From Burkholderia sp. GAS332 (GTDB lineage Bacteria; Pseudomonadota; Gammaproteobacteria; Burkholderiales; Burkholderiaceae), in contig FSRV01000002.1 in the NCBI GenBank assembly GCA_900142905.1, positions 2,852,001-2,916,000 of the forward strand: a stretch of 64,000 nucleotides of DNA, written 5' to 3'. Made by a program: the position numbers and the translations under genes. The first letter of the stretch is position 1; every line of letters starts with the position of its first letter. This document shows positions 44,971-52,542 of the stretch, piece after piece. The notes under the pieces were generated by a model. The model was given only the letters and a program-made list of their open reading frames with translations. It ran no database searches and had not been told where the DNA came from.

Positions 44971-45774
44971 TCAAGTGCCAGTCGAGGTGTACCTGCGCAC
45001 CCCGAAGCGCCACGCCGCAAAGCTAAGCGCAAGGAATGCGAATCCGGCAGCCGGCGCCAGGGGCAACACCCAGTTGGGCGCCCCCAGCGGGTCCGCCTTG
45101 TGCAGGATGGCCAGCACCGGAAAGTAGGCGACGCAGGCAATCGGCACCACGAAGATCAGAAAATTGCGAAACCAGCTCGCGTAAAAGTCGAGGGGGTATT
45201 GCGCAGCCTGCACACCGCCATAGGTCACGACGTTGACCACCTCCAGGCTTTCGACCGTCCAGAACGCAAGCGTTGCCTGCAAGACCAGCAAGCCGAAGAA
45301 CAACGCCACACCGCCCGCGATCGTCCAAAGCGTCAACGCTACCGCACCCACAGTCCAGTGAAAATCCAGTGCGCTGGTGGCAACCGCTATCACGGCGACG
45401 CCCTGGGCGAGGCGCCCCATTACCCGCAGCCGGAAATCGTGCCCGATTAGCTGCAGCGTGGCGGTGCGGGGGCGCAGCAGCAGTCTGTCGAAGTCGCCCG
45501 TGCGCACGAATTCGTGGCCGAACACGTCGAAGCCCCGACTCATAAAATCGGCAATCGAAAAGCTGATGCTGACCATGCCGAAGAACATGCAGATATCGCC
45601 AAAGCGCCAGCCCTGGACGTCTCCGAACCGGTTAAATAGCGCCCAGATTCCGGCCAGTTCGATCACATTGGTCAGGAACGCACCGAAGCCCAACATCAGG
45701 CTCGAGGCCGGATACTGCAGTTGCGCACGGATTGAAGTGACGAAGTAACGTCGCAGCAGGTACAGGGCGTTCAT
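44971..45774 (-). CDS. ABC-2 exporter permease (DUF990 type), second subunit
   Basis: A 267-residue inner-membrane protein with six hydrophobic segments (for example LTNVIELAGIWALFNRFGDV, ADFMSRGFDVFGHEFVRTGD, FDRLLLRPRTATLQ), matching ABC2_membrane_6. Third gene of a compact operon; only 4 bp separate it from the upstream permease. The family includes exporters of unknown or toxic small molecules. Confidence 0.83.
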   Translation of the reverse strand: MNALYLLRRYFVTSIRAQLQYPASSLMLGFGAFLTNVIELAGIWALFNRFGDVQGWRFGDICMFFGMVSISFSIADFMSRGFDVFGHEFVRTGDFDRLLLRPRTATLQLIGHDFRLRVMGRLAQGVAVIAVATSALDFHWTVGAVALTLWTIAGGVALFFGLLVLQATLAFWTVESLEVVNVVTYGGVQAAQYPLDFYASWFRNFLIFVVPIACVAYFPVLAILHKADPLGAPNWVLPLAPAAGFAFLALSFAAWRFGVRRYTSTGT

Positions 45775-45778
45775 CGCG

Positions 45779-46606
45779 TCACCCCCCTTGCACTTCGAGC
45801 CGGTTCATCACACGGCCGATCCCTTTACGACCGAGCATGACAAATACCAGCGTCCAGAAAACCTGAAGGGCCAATCCACCCCAGGCCGACGCGCCCGTGA
45901 GCGCGCCGATGTAGATCCGGGTGGGAATGTCGAGCATCCCCGCGAACGGCTGCGCGACGAGAACAGGTTGTAGCCAGTCGGGAAACAGGCCCAGTGGAAT
46001 CAGATTGCCCGAAAACAGGATCACGAAGGCGGGCGCGAGCGTGTTGATCCCACGGTCGGTCAGCGTCGCGGCGATACAGAGATTGATCAACATGGTGAAA
46101 GCCGCGCCCAGCAGGATCATCAGCACGAGCGAGATTGCAAAGAGCCCGGCCTGGAGGGCGTCGGCCGGCGCGCGCCAGGACCACTCGCCGAGGCCGGCGA
46201 GCGGTAGCAACACGGCAGCGGCGGCGAACATCAGCGCGGCTCGGGGTAATGCGCGCGAGGTCATCCATGCCGTTGCACGAATGAACCACCACGCATAGGT
46301 GTCGACCGGTCGCAGGCGGTCGTAGCCCACGGCGCCGGTCCGCACGGCGCCGGCGACCTCGGGGTCGCCGCTCCACGGCTGCAGCGTGAACAACGCCTGG
46401 CCCAGCCATGTGTAGGTAATCACCTGCGCCAGCGTCATCGACGCATGGGCATGCGCCGAGTGGCGATAGAAGGCCGCGTACACCATGACCTTGAGCCCGC
46501 CCCACCAGCACTGCGTGGTGAAGCCGGCGAGCGCGGCGGCCCGGTATTGCAGCATGGTCCTGAAGCGGGCGACAAACGCCGCGACGTAGGGACGAAGGAC
46601 GTTCAT
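45779..46606 (-). CDS. ABC-2 exporter permease, first subunit
   Basis: A 275-residue inner-membrane permease with about six helices (LRPYVAAFVARFRTMLQYRA, VGYDRLRPVDTYAWWF, FSGNLIPLGLFPDWLQPVL). ATG 46606 lies 4 bp beyond the ATPase stop, so translation is coupled. With the next permease it forms a heterodimeric channel. Confidence 0.83.
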   Translation of the reverse strand: MNVLRPYVAAFVARFRTMLQYRAAALAGFTTQCWWGGLKVMVYAAFYRHSAHAHASMTLAQVITYTWLGQALFTLQPWSGDPEVAGAVRTGAVGYDRLRPVDTYAWWFIRATAWMTSRALPRAALMFAAAAVLLPLAGLGEWSWRAPADALQAGLFAISLVLMILLGAAFTMLINLCIAATLTDRGINTLAPAFVILFSGNLIPLGLFPDWLQPVLVAQPFAGMLDIPTRIYIGALTGASAWGGLALQVFWTLVFVMLGRKGIGRVMNRLEVQGG

Positions 46607-46610
46607 CGGG

Positions 46611-47591
46611 TCAGGCTTCGACTGCGCCGTGCAAGTGGTAAAACCGGGCGATGACCTCTTCGATCGCGGGCTGCTCGACACGGATGTCCTCGACGGCATG
46701 TTCAGCCGCAATGCGCGCGATGAGCGCCGGCGCACCGATGACGCGAGGATCGAAGGCGAGTTCTACCGAACGGCCTTCACGTCGAAGCAACTGTGCGCCA
46801 TCGATGGCGACAGCGGGCGCCTCACCGGCGAAATCCACCAGCAGGCGGCGCTCGACCAGCACATCCGAGCGCAACGCATCAAACGACTGATCGGCCAGCA
46901 CCCGACCGTGGCCGATGACGATCACGCGCTCAGCCAGCGCCTCGATGTCGTGCATGTCATGGGTGGTCAGGAGCACGGTGACGCCGCGCTCGCGGTTCAG
47001 CTTCTTGACGAACTCGCGCACGGCAAGCTTCGACGGCGCGTCGAGGCCAATGGTCGGCTCGTCCAGGAAGAGGATCGGCGGGGCGTGCAGCAACGCGGCC
47101 GCGATCTCGGCCCGCATCCTCTGTCCCAGCGACAGTTGACGCACGGGCTGATCGAGCACGCGCTCGAGTCGCAGCATGGCGACCAGTTCATCGCGAGTAC
47201 GCAGGTAGGCGGCCGGTTCCACGCGATAGATATCGCGAAGCAGATCGAAGCCGTCGATGACGGGCAGGTCCCACCATAATTGACTGCGTTGACCAAATAC
47301 CGCACCGATACGGGCAACATGAGCAATACGATTGTCGAACGGTACACGACCCTCGATCAGAACCTTACCCGCAGTGGGGCGCAGGATGCCGGAGAGAATC
47401 TTGATGGTGGTCGACTTGCCCGCTCCGTTGGGGCCGATGAATCCGAGCAGTTCGCCGTGCTGCAGGCTGAAACTGACCTCCTTGAGGGCTTCGATCTCGC
47501 GCCAGCGGCGGCGAAACATGCCGAGTACGCCGGGCTGTCGTTCCCCGATGCGATAGGTTTTCGCCAGGCCCTCAACCACGATCTGAGACAT
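46611..47591 (-). CDS. ABC-2 exporter ATPase
   Basis: A 326-residue ATP-binding subunit. Walker A GPNGAGKST (53-61), Q-loop region FGQRSQLWWDLPV, signature LSLGQRMRAEIA and Walker B LFLDEPTIGLD with the H-loop in LLTTHDMHDIEAL. A C-terminal extension of about 90 residues follows, as in DrrA-type exporters. First gene of the operon with the two DUF990-type permeases. Substrate unknown. Confidence 0.9.
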   Translation of the reverse strand: MSQIVVEGLAKTYRIGERQPGVLGMFRRRWREIEALKEVSFSLQHGELLGFIGPNGAGKSTTIKILSGILRPTAGKVLIEGRVPFDNRIAHVARIGAVFGQRSQLWWDLPVIDGFDLLRDIYRVEPAAYLRTRDELVAMLRLERVLDQPVRQLSLGQRMRAEIAAALLHAPPILFLDEPTIGLDAPSKLAVREFVKKLNRERGVTVLLTTHDMHDIEALAERVIVIGHGRVLADQSFDALRSDVLVERRLLVDFAGEAPAVAIDGAQLLRREGRSVELAFDPRVIGAPALIARIAAEHAVEDIRVEQPAIEEVIARFYHLHGAVEA

Positions 47592-48107
47592 GCCATCTCC
47601 GTTGAATCATCGACGCGCCGACGAGTATCGTCAGCCGAGCCATGCCGGCAGAAATGCGCCGATGGTATCAGAGGTGGGGCGTCGTCGACGATCGGGAGGG
47701 AGGCTGCACGGTTGATGCGTTATGGCCCAATGCCTCATGTCGGACTACTGAATTTAAAAATAACTGGGCCCACGGTTTTTCCGTCGGGGAGTCGCACCCT
47801 CAGAAGAATCAATCTATTGAAGACTGCGCGCACGCGCCGCGAACGCAGCCGATCAGGCTACGTGTTTCAGCGCGATAGCCTTGGCTTTCAGAAGTCGTGC
47901 GTCATCACGCACGGTCTCGGTGACACGCTCTCGGAGTTTTCCTCGCGGAAGTCAATGCCTGTTGCGAGCGAGCGACATTGGCCTCGAATTATTGCGGCAT
48001 TAATTGTCTCGAAATATGATCGCCACACTTAGCGCGTCGGGCTTGCGCCACTAACGTCAGCGCACGCTCACGCGCCGTTAGCCAAATGAAAACAATCGGG
48101 ACAATTC
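47592..48107. other. 516-bp intergenic region upstream of the porin
   Basis: No convincing gene: open frames here are short, overlap the ABC genes in other frames and lack domains. It must contain the promoters of the divergent ABC operon and porin. No clear repeat was found. Confidence 0.4.
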
Positions 48108-49193
48108 ATGAAAAGAACACTCGCGGCAGTCGGTGCAGGTCTACTCGCCCTTTCGGCCCAGTCCGCTTTCGCACAAAGCTCGGTCACCCTGTACGGTCTC
48201 GTCGACACCAGCGTGCGTTACCTGACGAATGCCAATTCGAACAACGATTCTCAGGTGTCGATGGGTGAAGGTGTCGAGACACCGAGCCGTTTCGGCTTGA
48301 AAGGCACTGAAGATCTGGGCGGCGGTACGTCGGCGGTCTTCAAGCTCGAAAACCAGTTCCAGCTCTGGTCCGGCAAGCTCGACAACAGCAACAACACGCT
48401 GTTCCAGCGCAATGCGTACGTCGGACTCTCGAACAACCAGTACGGCACGCTGACCTTCGGCCGCCAGCAAACGCCGTTCTTCGACGTGATGGGCAATACA
48501 TATGATCCGCTGACCGTCGGCGACTTCTGGCAGGATAGCTGGATCTATAACCCGGTCGGACGATACCTGTTCACCAACAGCTCGGCCAAGTACACCGGCC
48601 AGTTTGGCGGTCTGCACGTGGAAGGCATGTACGGCTTCGGTGGCGTGGCGGGTAGCACCGGCGAGAACAGCATGTACGGCTTGACGGCGTCGTATGACCT
48701 GGGTCCCCTCTCGGCCGACGTTGGCTTCCAGCAGAACGATAACGCCGGTAAGAAGTTCAACATCATCAACGTCAGTGCAGTCTATGCAATCACGCCGGCG
48801 GTCAAGCTCCTCGCGGGCTGGTTGCATTCGCAGGACAACACCGGGCTTGTCGACGGCGACGAGCAGCAGGCCGGCGCACCCGTGCTGACGCACGTCAGCC
48901 CGAACCGCATCGATGACAGCTTCTACGTCGGCTCGACGTGGCAAGCCACGCCGGTGCTGGCGTTTACGCTGGCCGGTTACTACGATCACGCACGCAATGC
49001 GGCAACGCTTGACGGCACGCTCGGCGCCGGTATCAATTACTCGGGCACGCTGCTCGCCGAGTATTCGTTGTCGAAGCGCACCGAGGTGTACGGAACGGTC
49101 GACTTCACCCGTGGCACCGGTGCGTTTCTGGCGGACTACCCGGGCCGCAACAACCAGACCGGTGTTGCAATCGGCCTGCGCAACATCTTCTGA
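48108..49193 (+). CDS. Trimeric general porin (Burkholderia OpcP-like)
   Basis: A 361-residue outer-membrane porin. Signal peptide MKRTLAAVGAGLLALSAQSA cleaved after FA, then the family start QSSVTLYGLVDTSVRYLTNA. It has the porin stretch SRFGLKGTEDLGGGTSAVFK, GRQQTPFFDVMG and a C-terminal Phe (GLRNIF) needed for barrel assembly. Monocistronic, closed by the terminator at 49273. These porins admit small hydrophilic solutes. Confidence 0.93.
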   Translation: MKRTLAAVGAGLLALSAQSAFAQSSVTLYGLVDTSVRYLTNANSNNDSQVSMGEGVETPSRFGLKGTEDLGGGTSAVFKLENQFQLWSGKLDNSNNTLFQRNAYVGLSNNQYGTLTFGRQQTPFFDVMGNTYDPLTVGDFWQDSWIYNPVGRYLFTNSSAKYTGQFGGLHVEGMYGFGGVAGSTGENSMYGLTASYDLGPLSADVGFQQNDNAGKKFNIINVSAVYAITPAVKLLAGWLHSQDNTGLVDGDEQQAGAPVLTHVSPNRIDDSFYVGSTWQATPVLAFTLAGYYDHARNAATLDGTLGAGINYSGTLLAEYSLSKRTEVYGTVDFTRGTGAFLADYPGRNNQTGVAIGLRNIF

Positions 49194-49272
49194 TCGCGTG
49201 GCCCGGCCTGCCGGGCTTGCTGCTTAGATTTGGTGATCGAGCGGCACGCGTGATACGATCGAGACACTTTCA

Positions 49273-49310
49273 AAACGCCCTCGCGGTTCGCCGCGAGGGC
49301 GTTTCTTTTT
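49273..49310 (+). terminator. Strong rho-independent terminator after the porin
   Basis: AAACGCCCTCGCGG (49273-49286) pairs perfectly with CCGCGAGGGCGTTT (49291-49304) around a TTCG tetraloop, followed by a CTTTTT tract. The next gene starts 32 bp later. Confidence 0.95.
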
Positions 49311-49341
49311 GGTTTCCAACCCCAGAAAGGAACACTTTGAA

Positions 49342-50139
49342 ATGACCTCACATGACTCTCTGACCCAAGCTTCGACTTCAGGCTTAGGCTACGTGCAACA
49401 TGGAGCCGGACCTGAATGCGTGCTTGTCATGCATGACTGGCTTGGCGATCACACGAACTACGACTCCGTCATGCCCTACCTCGATGGGGCGGCCTTTACC
49501 TACGTCTTTGTGGACCTGCGCGGGTATGGAAAGTCCATCCATATGCGCGGCGACTATACCGTCCAGGAGATTGCCGCTGATTGTCTGAAACTCGCTGACC
49601 GGCTTGGCTGGCATCGTTTTCATCTGATCGGTCATTCGATGACCGGGATGGCGACACAACGCATCGCGGCCGACGCACCTGATCGTATCAAGAGTGCGAT
49701 CGCCGTATGCCCTATCTCTGCCGCCGGCAATCAGTTGAACGAGGAGGCGTTGCGTTTCTTTTCAAGCACCTGCGAAAACGACGACGCGTTCCGCCGGCTA
49801 GTCAAGTTTGCGACGGGTGGCCTTTCAGACCGGTGGGCCGACGTCAAGCTGCGCCAGAACCGCGAAAGGGTCGCGTCTCGATGTCGTTCGGGTTACCTTG
49901 AAATGTTATCCACGACCCACTTCGTCGAGGATGTTCGCGGGCTGGAAACCCCTTATCTGGTCATCATTGGCGACAAGGATCCGGGACTCGATGAGCACGC
50001 AATGCAGAACACATTTCTTGCATGGCACCCCAATGCAGAATTATTAAAAATTCCTAACTGTGGGCACTATCCCATGCAGGAGTGTCCTCCGTACTTTGCG
50101 ATGGTCATAGAGAACTTCTTGCGCGGTCAGGTCCGTTGA
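49342..50139 (+). CDS. Alpha/beta-fold hydrolase (paralogue of 22436-23197)
   Basis: A 265-residue hydrolase. MHDWLGDHTNYDSV is the oxyanion region, GHSMTGMATQRIAADAPDR the elbow with Ser near residue 104, and GDKDPGLDEH and IPNCGHYPMQECP give the catalytic Asp and His. It shares many blocks with the hydrolase at 22436 (YVFVDLRGYG, YTVQEIAADCLKLADRLG). ATG 49342 has AAAGGAA. Its stop lies 53 bp before the LysR remnant. Substrate unknown. Confidence 0.85.
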   Translation: MTSHDSLTQASTSGLGYVQHGAGPECVLVMHDWLGDHTNYDSVMPYLDGAAFTYVFVDLRGYGKSIHMRGDYTVQEIAADCLKLADRLGWHRFHLIGHSMTGMATQRIAADAPDRIKSAIAVCPISAAGNQLNEEALRFFSSTCENDDAFRRLVKFATGGLSDRWADVKLRQNRERVASRCRSGYLEMLSTTHFVEDVRGLETPYLVIIGDKDPGLDEHAMQNTFLAWHPNAELLKIPNCGHYPMQECPPYFAMVIENFLRGQVR

Positions 50140-50192
50140 TTGGCGACGCGGTCCCGGGATGTCTCGGGGCTGCGTCGTTTTCTGGATCGCGG

Positions 50193-50362
50193 CTCACTAC
50201 CGTGTCCCAATGTCTCCTGCAGAAAAGCGATAAAACCCATCAGCTTCGGTGGCATGTGCGCCTCGGGCAGATGCACCACATGGACGGGCCAGGTCGGTGC
50301 CGACCAGTCGGGGAAAAGACGAACGAGCCGGCCCGCATCCAGATCTTCCTGCAACATCACCT
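50193..50362 (-). pseudogene. 3' remnant of a duplicated LysR gene
   Basis: This 170-bp stretch aligns without gaps to 58656-58825, the 3' end of the intact LysR gene; by hand count 15 of 170 bases differ (about 91% identity). It still reads VMLQEDLDAGRLVRLFPDW-like sequence (MLQEDLDAGRLVRLFPDW, then WPVHVVHLPEAHMPPKLMGF), but the original stop is lost and the rest of the gene is gone. Homology stops sharply at 50362, next to the PAAR gene. Confidence 0.9.
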
Positions 50363-50371
50363 ATACCGCCG

Positions 50372-50662
50372 TCATGCGCGCATTCCAGACTGGTTCTGCG
50401 ACGGAATCAACAACGGTTTCGGATCGCACTTGCACACGCACCAGTCATAGCTCAGTGCCTGTTCACGGCCATTGGCCCCCCTGTTCGGTAGGCGCTCGCC
50501 GACGCATAAAATCCAGCCCATCGTGTCGCATTTTGGACACGAAACCTGATCGCCTTCGTATGCGACTGAGCGACCGTTGAGGAGGTCCACGCGCAAACCG
50601 GCGAAGACTCTCCCTCCCGCCGTGGTTGTGTCACCGTCGCAGATATCAAAACGTTGATTCAC
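50372..50662 (-). CDS. PAAR-domain T6SS tip protein
   Basis: A 96-residue PAAR protein, the sharpened tip that caps VgrG on the type VI secretion spike. RFDICDGDTTTAGGRVFAGL, AYEGDQVSCPKCDTMGWILC and YDWCVCKCDPKPLLIPSQ fit the PAAR pattern with Cys-rich turns. GTG 50662 (AGGAAA upstream) is the likely start. It has no effector extension. Last gene of the cargo island; its stop is 10 bp from the left junction with the LysR remnant. Confidence 0.85.
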   Translation of the reverse strand: MNQRFDICDGDTTTAGGRVFAGLRVDLLNGRSVAYEGDQVSCPKCDTMGWILCVGERLPNRGANGREQALSYDWCVCKCDPKPLLIPSQNQSGMRA

Positions 50663-50721
50663 TGATGATGATTTCCTGGAAAAGGCTGTGATGCGTTGAG
50701 TCAATTCCGAAGAGGCCGCCG

Positions 50722-51351
50722 CTACGGTGTTTCCGTGAAGGGGACGAAATGCCACTGCTCGAACTCGGGATCGAATAGGGCAATTTGCTGGCAGTCCGCC
50801 AGTTTCGCCGTAGATACTTCCATGGAATCAATCGCACACGTCACAGCACGCTCCATGCGCGCCTTGTCCCAATTCAACATGTCGCGGTAGATATCACGCC
50901 ATGCGAACATTCCGGCGAGTTCGTGCAGATGGTCTATTTGTGCCAGCGCGTCCTCGTCCGGACCGAAGAACGGTGGCACGCCGTCTGGTATCGAATGTGA
51001 AATCAACCGTGAGCATGTCGCGGTATTGTCATCCGACTCCAGAACGATCTTGCCGTCGATAGCAGGCCATCCCAGCCGGACCTCGGCAACCAACGCCGCT
51101 CCGTTAGCAGTAGCGAACGTTTCCGGGGCGATCATGTTGATCTCAGAAACGTTGTATCGCTTTCCTTTGTACATCCAGTACGCCGCGTCCATCATGGCGT
51201 GAACAGGCGACAAGTAACAGGACACTGCTGGCCCCGCTTTCGTGTCGCTACCCGCCACCCGTAACTTGCCGTCATCGCCGTGCTGGGTTAGCACGAAGGC
51301 GAGGGCTTCGGAAAAAAACGGTTGCTGGCAATAGCCGCTTTGTGTTTGCAT
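50722..51351 (-). CDS. Unknown protein of the T6SS cargo island
   Basis: A 209-residue protein I do not recognise. It contains CYLSPVHAMMDAAYWMYKGK, VSEINMIAPETFA and an acidic C-terminal half (DEDALAQIDHLHELAGMF); no signal peptide or membrane helix is seen. The start is taken at ATG 51351, although no good Shine-Dalgarno is present; TTG 51390 would overlap the upstream gene. Lying between the immunity-like genes and PAAR, it may be a further immunity, adaptor or effector, but sequence does not decide. Confidence 0.6.
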   Translation of the reverse strand: MQTQSGYCQQPFFSEALAFVLTQHGDDGKLRVAGSDTKAGPAVSCYLSPVHAMMDAAYWMYKGKRYNVSEINMIAPETFATANGAALVAEVRLGWPAIDGKIVLESDDNTATCSRLISHSIPDGVPPFFGPDEDALAQIDHLHELAGMFAWRDIYRDMLNWDKARMERAVTCAIDSMEVSTAKLADCQQIALFDPEFEQWHFVPFTETP

Positions 51352-51379
51352 TGGAATCAAGTTATGTAGATATGAGAAT

Positions 51380-51901
51380 TTATTCCCCAAATTCCGTAAG
51401 GCGTTTTCGAATATCCGCTGCGGTTTTGAATGGATACTCTGTTTGTTTGCCGTTTACTATTCCATCAAACCCCTCCCCGAACCGTTCCGACAGGCGGTCC
51501 AGCCGCACGAAAGGCGTGTCGGAAATGTCGCCAACATAACGATAGGCAAACACTTTGTAACGTGTCGCTACTGAATCCTGCGTCTGATTTTGCCACTTTA
51601 TAAGAACGATTGCGTCCCGTTTTTTCGTATAGAACACTGTAACCACTTCCGGCGAAACATTATCCGCAGCATATGAATCCACAACGGAAGGCTTCGAGTC
51701 TGCACATTGCCAGTTGAGACTCAACCCATATTTTCGAATATTTGATGGCTCGTATCCATATCTGACAACTTTTAAGTTGCAGCCAGGTTGTATATCGCTG
51801 GCCGAAAGTGCATCGGGCGATTTCTCTCCTGCCCGAACCAGAGCGGGTTGCACAAAAAGAAAAGCCAAGCAGAACCAGAGGCACCTAATATAATTAATCA
51901 T
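51380..51901 (-). CDS. Secreted immunity-like protein, second copy
   Basis: A 173-residue exported protein. N-terminal hydrophobic signal (CLWFCLAFLFVQPALVRA, cleavage after VRA), then a soluble domain. Its end (RFGEGFDGIVNGKQTEYPFK, then AADIRKRL) matches that of the neighbouring gene (FFGSGFDGKQEGKMVRFRFK, ASSIRKSL), so the two are tandem paralogues. Distinctly AT-richer than flanking genes. Periplasmic location and position after a T6SS effector suggest immunity against the muralytic effector. Confidence 0.68.
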   Translation of the reverse strand: MINYIRCLWFCLAFLFVQPALVRAGEKSPDALSASDIQPGCNLKVVRYGYEPSNIRKYGLSLNWQCADSKPSVVDSYAADNVSPEVVTVFYTKKRDAIVLIKWQNQTQDSVATRYKVFAYRYVGDISDTPFVRLDRLSERFGEGFDGIVNGKQTEYPFKTAADIRKRLTEFGE

Positions 51902-51981
51902 GGTTAAGAATATCAAAAATTTAATCGAATTCCGTGGCGCGAGAACTCATGGGTTACGCGGGTCCGCGGTGGAGAAATAGC

Positions 51982-52542
51982 TCACTTCCCGGTTATCCAG
52001 TCCTTACCGTGGCTCAGGCTCTTTCGAATCGATGAGGCATCCTTAAATCGAAAACGAACCATCTTACCTTCCTGTTTCCCGTCAAATCCGGAACCAAAAA
52101 AATCCGTTATTTTCTTATTTTCCGAGAAAATGATTTTACCGCCCTCACCTCCTTTAGCCTCATACGCATGCACCTCATAATAATCGCCTTCTGTGTCGAC
52201 CCCGGACAAATAATATCGCCACTTGACAATTACAAAAAGAATTTCCCTCCCGCCAACCTTATTCTTGAAAGTGCTAACCAACTCAGGAAAGGCAGGGCCA
52301 TCTTGACTATATGTTGCAATGGGAAATATATCCCTTTCTCCACGCACAAGTTGAATCACAAGTTTTTCGGGTACCTCTTCGACATGGTGTATTTCGATCC
52401 AATCGGGAGCCGAAACGAAATCAATACGCAGCCTTTCAATACTCGGCGCATTAGAGGAAGATTCCGCGAACGCTGAAGCCAAAAAAAATATCAACGCAAC
52501 AACTACATTGAGATTCGCAAAAATGCGGAGAGCGTTCTTCAT
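51982..52542 (-). CDS. Secreted immunity-like protein coupled to the effector
   Basis: A 186-residue exported protein with signal peptide (IFANLNVVVALIFFLASAFA, cleavage before ESSS). Its ATG (52542) overlaps the effector stop in the arrangement ATGA, so translation is coupled, as is usual for effector/immunity pairs. The C-terminal block is shared with the next gene. AT-rich. A periplasmic protein is what would be needed to neutralise a peptidoglycan hydrolase. Function inferred from context, not from a known domain. Confidence 0.75.
   Translation of the reverse strand: MKNALRIFANLNVVVALIFFLASAFAESSSNAPSIERLRIDFVSAPDWIEIHHVEEVPEKLVIQLVRGERDIFPIATYSQDGPAFPELVSTFKNKVGGREILFVIVKWRYYLSGVDTEGDYYEVHAYEAKGGEGGKIIFSENKKITDFFGSGFDGKQEGKMVRFRFKDASSIRKSLSHGKDWITGK

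Noticed and set aside
47642..48032. Short open frames in the region upstream of the porin
   Set aside because: No domain, no Shine-Dalgarno, and partial overlap with the ABC operon leader.
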